Positions 60,206 to 64,000 of a stretch of DNA of 64,000 nt are shown piece after piece. The translations under genes were made by a program, and so were the position numbers. Source of the stretch: Streptomyces filipinensis (GTDB lineage Bacteria; Actinomycetota; Actinomycetes; Streptomycetales; Streptomycetaceae); contig NZ_BMTD01000006.1 of NCBI RefSeq assembly GCF_014649495.1, positions 248,001-312,000 on the forward strand, given 5' to 3'. A model generated the notes under the pieces. It was given only the letters and a program-made list of their open reading frames with translations, was not told where the DNA came from and did not search any database. Every line of letters starts with the position of its first letter. The stretch's first letter is position 1.

Positions 60206-60856
60206 ATGACGATCCATGCGCACGCCCTCCTGTTCGACAACGACGGCACCCTCGTGTCCTCCCTCGACTCCGTCGAGCGCTGCTGGGGCCGCTGGGCCGG
60301 GGAGTACGGGATCACCGCCGAGGAGTTCGGGCGCGTGGCGCTGCACGGGCGGCCCGCCGCCGAGATAGTCGCCGACCTGCTGCCCGCCCGCCTGGTCCCG
60401 GAGGCGGTCGCCCGGGTCGAGCAGCTGGAGGTCGACGACGTGCCCGACGGAGGTGTACGGCTGCTGCCGGGCACCCGGGACTTCCTCGACTCCCTGCCCG
60501 CCGACCGCTGGGCCGTCGTCACCTCCGCCACCCGCCGGCTCGCCGAGGCCCGCCTGGACGCCGTCGGCATCCTGCCCAAGACGCTGATCGCCGCCGACGA
60601 CATCACCCGCGGCAAGCCCGACCCCGAGCCCTACCTGCTCGCCGCCCGGCAGCTCGGCGTCGACCCGGCCCACTGCGTCGTCTTCGAGGACGCCCCCGCC
60701 GGACTCCAGGCCGGCCGCGCCGCCGGAATGACCACCGTGGCATTGGCCACAACCCACCGCGCCGAGGAGCTGGACGCCGACCTGGTGGTGAAGGACCTGT
60801 CGGCCCTGTCGGCACTGGTCACCGACGGGGGCGTGGAGATCTCGGTCCGCCGCTGA
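60206..60856 (+). CDS. HAD-family sugar-phosphate phosphatase
   Basis: The 216-residue HAD hydrolase has motif I LLFDNDGTLV, motif II VVTSATRRLAEA, motif III Lys in GKPDPEPYLLAA and motif IV VVFEDAPAGLQAG. The helical cap between motif I and II (about 15-90) fits beta-phosphoglucomutase/GPH-like phosphatases (family I, C1 cap) such as glycerol- or sugar-phosphatases. The exact substrate is not visible. Confidence 0.9.
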   Translation: MTIHAHALLFDNDGTLVSSLDSVERCWGRWAGEYGITAEEFGRVALHGRPAAEIVADLLPARLVPEAVARVEQLEVDDVPDGGVRLLPGTRDFLDSLPADRWAVVTSATRRLAEARLDAVGILPKTLIAADDITRGKPDPEPYLLAARQLGVDPAHCVVFEDAPAGLQAGRAAGMTTVALATTHRAEELDADLVVKDLSALSALVTDGGVEISVRR

Positions 60857-60939
60857 ACCCGGGGCACCGGCTGTCCGCCACTGTCCACCATCCGGACAGC
60901 GGCGGCCGGTCAGGACCGTACGTCTGGTTTACTGATCGC

Positions 60940-61038
60940 ATGACCACGACGAGCTGCCGCATCCTTGCGACCGAGGCGACCATGACGCCCGGTGCTCGTT
61001 GTATGTGTCGCCTGATGTGTCGAATGTGCGCCTTCTAG
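60940..61038 (+). CDS. Cys/Met-rich leader peptide upstream of metNIQ
   Basis: The 32-residue ORF starts at ATG 60940 and ends at TAG 61036. Five of its residues are Cys (6, 21, 23, 27, 30) and five are Met (1, 15, 22, 26, 29), concentrated in CMCRLMCRMC before the stop. TTTACT (60928-60933) ends 6 nt before the ATG, so it is probably the leaderless first ORF of the metNIQ transcript. Stalling at Cys or Met codons when charged tRNA is scarce could change folding downstream and raise importer expression. No domain; function inferred from position and composition. Confidence 0.72.
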   Translation: MTTTSCRILATEATMTPGARCMCRLMCRMCAF

Positions 61039-61060
61039 AGGGCCCCCGCATCAGCTGAGC

Positions 61061-61102
61061 CTCGCGCCCCGAAGCGAGAGCCGTGGCCTGTCCGTGCGCC
61101 AC
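61061..61102 (+). promoter_or_regulatory. Candidate attenuator hairpins between the leader ORF and metN
   Basis: CTCGC (61061-61065) can pair with GCGAG (61074-61078), and GTGGC (61083-61087) with GCCAC (61098-61102). Both lie within 65 nt after the leader stop codon and before metN. They are short, there is no T tract, and alternative pairings were not computed. Confidence 0.35.
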
Positions 61103-61130
61103 AGCCGTACGAGACACACATCCACTCCTC

Positions 61131-62243
61131 ATGCCTGAACCGCATGCACCCGTGCCCGGGCACACCCACGCCCGCGCACTCGACAGTGACGGAAATCCTG
61201 TGATCACCACCTCGGGCCTCACCAAGGTCTACCGCTCCCGCGGCCGTGAGGTCACCGCCCTCCAGGGCGTCGATCTCCACGTCCGCGAAGGCGAGGTCTA
61301 CGGCGTCATCGGCCAGTCCGGCGCCGGCAAGTCCTCCCTCATCCGCTGCGTCAACCTGCTGGAGCGCCCCACCTCCGGCACCGTGACCGTCGCCGGGCAG
61401 GACCTCACCGCCCTCGCCGGACGCGGCCCGCGCGCCGGCAAGGAGCTGCGCCGGGCGCGCAGCCGGATCGGCATGGTCTTCCAGCACTTCAACCTGCTCG
61501 CCTCGCGGACCGTGCAGGACAACGTCGAACTGCCGCTGGAGATCCTCGGCACGTCCGGCAGGGAACGCTCGCGCAAGGCGCTCGAACTGCTCGACCTGGT
61601 GGGCCTCGCCGACAAGGCCAAGGCCCACCCGGCACAGCTCTCCGGCGGCCAGAAGCAGCGCGTCGGCATCGCCCGCGCGCTCGCCGGCGACCCCAAGGTG
61701 CTGCTCTCCGACGAGGCCACCAGCGCCCTCGACCCGGAGACCACCCGCTCCATCCTCCAGCTGCTGCGCGACCTGAACCGGCAGCTGGGCCTGACCGTCC
61801 TGCTCATCACCCACGAGATGGACGTCGTGAAGTCGATCTGCGACTCCGCCGCCCTCATGGAGAAGGGCCGGATCGTGGAGTCCGGCACGGTCAGCGAGCT
61901 GCTCGCCACCCCGGGCTCGGAGCTGGCCGCCGCGCTGTTCCCCGTGGGCGGCGAGGCCACCGGCGCCGACCGGACCGTCCTCGACGTCACCTTCCACGGC
62001 GAGGCCGCCACCCAGCCGGTCATCTCCCAGCTGTCGCGTACCTACAACGTCGACATCTCGATCCTCGGCGCCGCCATCGACACCGTCGGCGGCCTGCAGA
62101 TCGGCCGGATGCGCATCGAACTGCCCGGCCGCTACGAGGACAACGTGGTGCCGATCGGCTTCCTGCGCGAGCAGGGCCTGCAGATCGACGTCGTCGGACC
62201 CGAGGGCCAGGCGCCCGTGCTGGTGAAGGAGGGGGCCAAGTGA
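61131..62243 (+). CDS. metN: Methionine ABC importer ATPase
   Basis: The 370-residue ATPase has Walker A GQSGAGKSS, Q-loop VFQHFNLL, signature LSGGQKQR, Walker B VLLSDEATSALDP and switch His in LLITHEMD. A C-terminal NIL/ACT-like domain (about 285-360) is the regulatory domain that senses methionine and trans-inhibits transport. The ATG at 61131 is the chosen start; GTG at 61200 (MITTSGLTKVY) is a shorter alternative that keeps the whole ATPase. The stop overlaps the metI start. Confidence 0.93.
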   Translation: MPEPHAPVPGHTHARALDSDGNPVITTSGLTKVYRSRGREVTALQGVDLHVREGEVYGVIGQSGAGKSSLIRCVNLLERPTSGTVTVAGQDLTALAGRGPRAGKELRRARSRIGMVFQHFNLLASRTVQDNVELPLEILGTSGRERSRKALELLDLVGLADKAKAHPAQLSGGQKQRVGIARALAGDPKVLLSDEATSALDPETTRSILQLLRDLNRQLGLTVLLITHEMDVVKSICDSAALMEKGRIVESGTVSELLATPGSELAAALFPVGGEATGADRTVLDVTFHGEAATQPVISQLSRTYNVDISILGAAIDTVGGLQIGRMRIELPGRYEDNVVPIGFLREQGLQIDVVGPEGQAPVLVKEGAK

Positions 62244-62977
62244 CCTGGTCCGAGATGCAGCCGCTGCTGTCGCAGGCGTGTTCCGAGACGTTCCAGATGG
62301 TGCTGTGGTCCACCCTCATCGCCGTCGCCGTCGGCCTCCCGCTCGGCGTCCTGCTCGTCCTCACGGACAGGGGCGGCCTGCTGCAGAACGTCCTCGCCAA
62401 CAAGGTGATCGGCCAGATCGTGAACATCGGCCGGTCCATGCCGTTCATCATCCTGATGGTCGCGCTGATGAACTTCACGCGCTGGGTCACCGGGACGACG
62501 ATCGGTACGACCGCCGCGATCGTGCCGCTCGCCATCGGCGGCATCCCGTTCTTCGCCCGCCTGGTCGAGACGGCCGTCCGCGAAGTGGACAACGGTCTCG
62601 TCGAAGCCGTGCAGTCCATGGGCGGCAACTCCTGGACGATCGTCCGCAAGGTCCTGGTCCCCGAGGCCCTGCCCTCGCTGATCGCCAGCACCACCACCAC
62701 GGTCATCGCCCTCATCGGCTACTCCGCCATGGCCGGCACGGTCGGCGGCGGCGGCCTCGGCGACCTCGCCGTCCGCTACGGCTACCAGCGCTTCGAGACC
62801 CAGCTGATGTGGATCACCGTCGCCGTCCTCGCCGTCGTGATCTCCCTGATCCAGTTCGCCGGTGACTTCGCGGCCCGCACCCTGCACAGCCGCGGCGGCC
62901 GCTCCGGCCCGGCGCCCAGGCTCCGCCTGCTGAAGGCGAAGGAGCCGGCGGCGGCCGACGTCAGCAAGGCCGCGTAG
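62240..62977 (+). CDS. metI: Methionine ABC importer permease
   Basis: The 245-residue permease has five to six transmembrane helices. The EAA loop is VETAVREVDNGLVEAVQSMGGNSWTIVRKVLVPEALPSL, which couples to MetN. RSMPFIILMVALMNFTRWVTGT is typical of MetI. GTG 62240 overlaps the metN stop. Confidence 0.95.
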   Translation: MTWSEMQPLLSQACSETFQMVLWSTLIAVAVGLPLGVLLVLTDRGGLLQNVLANKVIGQIVNIGRSMPFIILMVALMNFTRWVTGTTIGTTAAIVPLAIGGIPFFARLVETAVREVDNGLVEAVQSMGGNSWTIVRKVLVPEALPSLIASTTTTVIALIGYSAMAGTVGGGGLGDLAVRYGYQRFETQLMWITVAVLAVVISLIQFAGDFAARTLHSRGGRSGPAPRLRLLKAKEPAAADVSKAA

Positions 62978-63061
62978 GCCGCACCGCTCCGTCCGAGCGG
63001 CACCTCACAGACTCCCCGTCACCACACGGGGTCGCACCACCCCTCAGGAAAGGCACTTTTC

Positions 63062-63892
63062 GTGCGTAACACCGCCAAGCTCACCACCGCCGTCCTCGCC
63101 GCCGGAGCCCTCACCTTCGGGCTGACCGCCTGCGGCTCCGGCAGCTCCTCCGGCTCCCACGACTACAGCGGCCCGCTGGTCGTCGCCGCGAGCCCGACCC
63201 CGCACGCCGAGATCCTGAACTTCGTCAAGGAGCACCTGGCGAAGAAGGCGGGCCTCGACCTTGAGGTCAAGGAGTTCACCGACTACATCACGCCGAACAC
63301 GGCGACCGAGGACGGTTCGGTGGACGCCAACTACTTCCAGAACCAGCCGTACCTGGACGACTTCAACAGCAAGCACGGCACCCACGTCGTGCCCGTCGTC
63401 ACGGTGCACCTGGAGCCGCTCGGCCTGTACTCCCACAAGGTCAAGAAGGCCGACGCCCTGAAGAGCGGTGCGACCGTCGCCGTTCCGAACGACGCCGTCA
63501 ACGAGGCCCGCGCCCTGAAGCTGCTCGCCGCCAACGGGCTCATCACCCTCAAGGCCGGCGCCGGCAACGAGGCCACCGCGCAGGACATCGCCAAGAACCC
63601 CAAGAACCTCAAGTTCAAGGAGGTCGAGGCGGCCCAGACCCCGCGCTCCCTGGACGACGTGGACGCCGCCGTCGTGAACGGCAACTACGCCATCTCCGCG
63701 GGCCTCAAGCCCGCCAAGGACGCGCTCGTCCTGGAGTCGGCGAAGAACAACCCGTACGGCAACTTCCTCGCCGTGAAGAAGGGCGACGAGAAGGACCCGC
63801 GCGTCAAGAAGCTCGCCAAGCTGCTCGTCTCGCCCGAGGTGAAGAAGTTCATCGAGGACAAGTACCAGGGCTCGGTCATCCCGTCCTTCTGA
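63062..63892 (+). CDS. metQ: Methionine-binding lipoprotein of the ABC importer
   Basis: The 276-residue NlpA-family protein has a lipoprotein signal with lipobox LTAC at residue 24. The mature part starts with a Ser/Gly linker, then VVAASPTPHAEILNFVKEHLAKKAGLDLEV, and has the family motifs VDANYFQNQPYLDDFN and VPNDAVNEARALKLL. GTG 63062 has CAGGAAAGG upstream. It delivers methionine to MetNI. Confidence 0.95.
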   Translation: MRNTAKLTTAVLAAGALTFGLTACGSGSSSGSHDYSGPLVVAASPTPHAEILNFVKEHLAKKAGLDLEVKEFTDYITPNTATEDGSVDANYFQNQPYLDDFNSKHGTHVVPVVTVHLEPLGLYSHKVKKADALKSGATVAVPNDAVNEARALKLLAANGLITLKAGAGNEATAQDIAKNPKNLKFKEVEAAQTPRSLDDVDAAVVNGNYAISAGLKPAKDALVLESAKNNPYGNFLAVKKGDEKDPRVKKLAKLLVSPEVKKFIEDKYQGSVIPSF

Positions 63893-63937
63893 ACCGGCTG
63901 AACCGCGGCCGACGGCACGTTTACGGCGTTTCGTGAC

Positions 63938-63979
63938 GCACGGGGTCCACTCCCTCACCCGGGGTGGGCCCCGTCGTGC
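63938..63979 (+). terminator. Terminator after metQ
   Basis: GCACGGGGTCCAC (63938-63950) pairs with GTGGGCCCCGTCGTGC (63964-63979) with a small bulge, giving a long GC-rich hairpin 45 bp after the metQ stop codon. It ends the metNIQ transcript. Confidence 0.75.
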
Positions 63980-64000
63980 GGTTCAGTGGTTTCATGCTGC

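Overview
The window is a piece of a Streptomyces chromosome, or of a close relative. G+C is very high with third-position G/C bias. Many genes are coupled by ATGA or GTGA overlaps, several look leaderless, and rare TTA leucine codons occur in at least two genes. The order infC-rpmI-rplT-trmH-(sensor kinase)-pheS-pheT and the argCJBDR block are typical of the Streptomyces core chromosome. There is no phage, IS element, CRISPR array or tRNA gene, and most genes are housekeeping or conserved.

Layout. 1-4.3 kb: the end of a membrane protein gene coupled to a mycosin-like protease, a beta-lactamase-fold hydrolase, and a convergent SseB/DUF1844 pair. 4.3-12.1 kb: translation genes (infC with a structured leader and a likely AUC start, rpmI, rplT, a SpoU methyltransferase, an orphan PAS kinase, pheS, pheT). 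12.2-16.8 kb: a SpoIIE-type phosphatase, an NsdA-like regulator, a Nudix hydrolase and a small membrane protein (both with TTA codons), and 3-hydroxyacyl-CoA dehydrogenase. 16.9-25.3 kb: a Tat-exported glycoside hydrolase, an EamA exporter divergent from a MocR-type regulator, a histidine phosphatase-fold protein without its catalytic histidines, a MerR/carboxymuconolactone decarboxylase pair, a SufS cysteine desulfurase and a CGNR zinc-finger regulator. 25.5-29.4 kb: a YfhO/GT2/GtrA membrane glycosylation operon. 29.4-34.3 kb: argC-argJ-argB-argD-argR behind an ARG box. 34.4-35.8 kb: an ECF sigma factor with its zinc-binding anti-sigma factor.

The least ordinary part is 35.8-46.2 kb. Eight minus-strand genes run in one direction: two ferric-reductase-like membrane flavoenzymes, each followed by an exported FMN-binding protein, then the flavin transferase ApbE, then a 68-residue His/Gly/Asp repeat peptide, an ABC exporter and an atypical protein kinase. 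A two-component system is divergent from them. ApbE would attach FMN to the two FMN-binding proteins, which would take electrons from the reductases outside the membrane. The peptide/exporter/kinase trio looks like an undescribed export system, possibly metal-related, and is tied to the flavin genes by position and by a shared 12-bp upstream motif.

46.2-64 kb: an L,D-transpeptidase-like protein, a PNPOx-family protein, argG-argH behind tandem ARG boxes, an aldo/keto reductase, a TetR/MFS efflux pair, a Tat-exported multicopper oxidase, PlsC, a glycerophosphodiester phosphodiesterase, a small sigma-like protein, a GNAT protein, two small membrane proteins, a HAD phosphatase, and the methionine importer metN-metI-metQ preceded by a Cys/Met-rich leader ORF and ending at a strong terminator.
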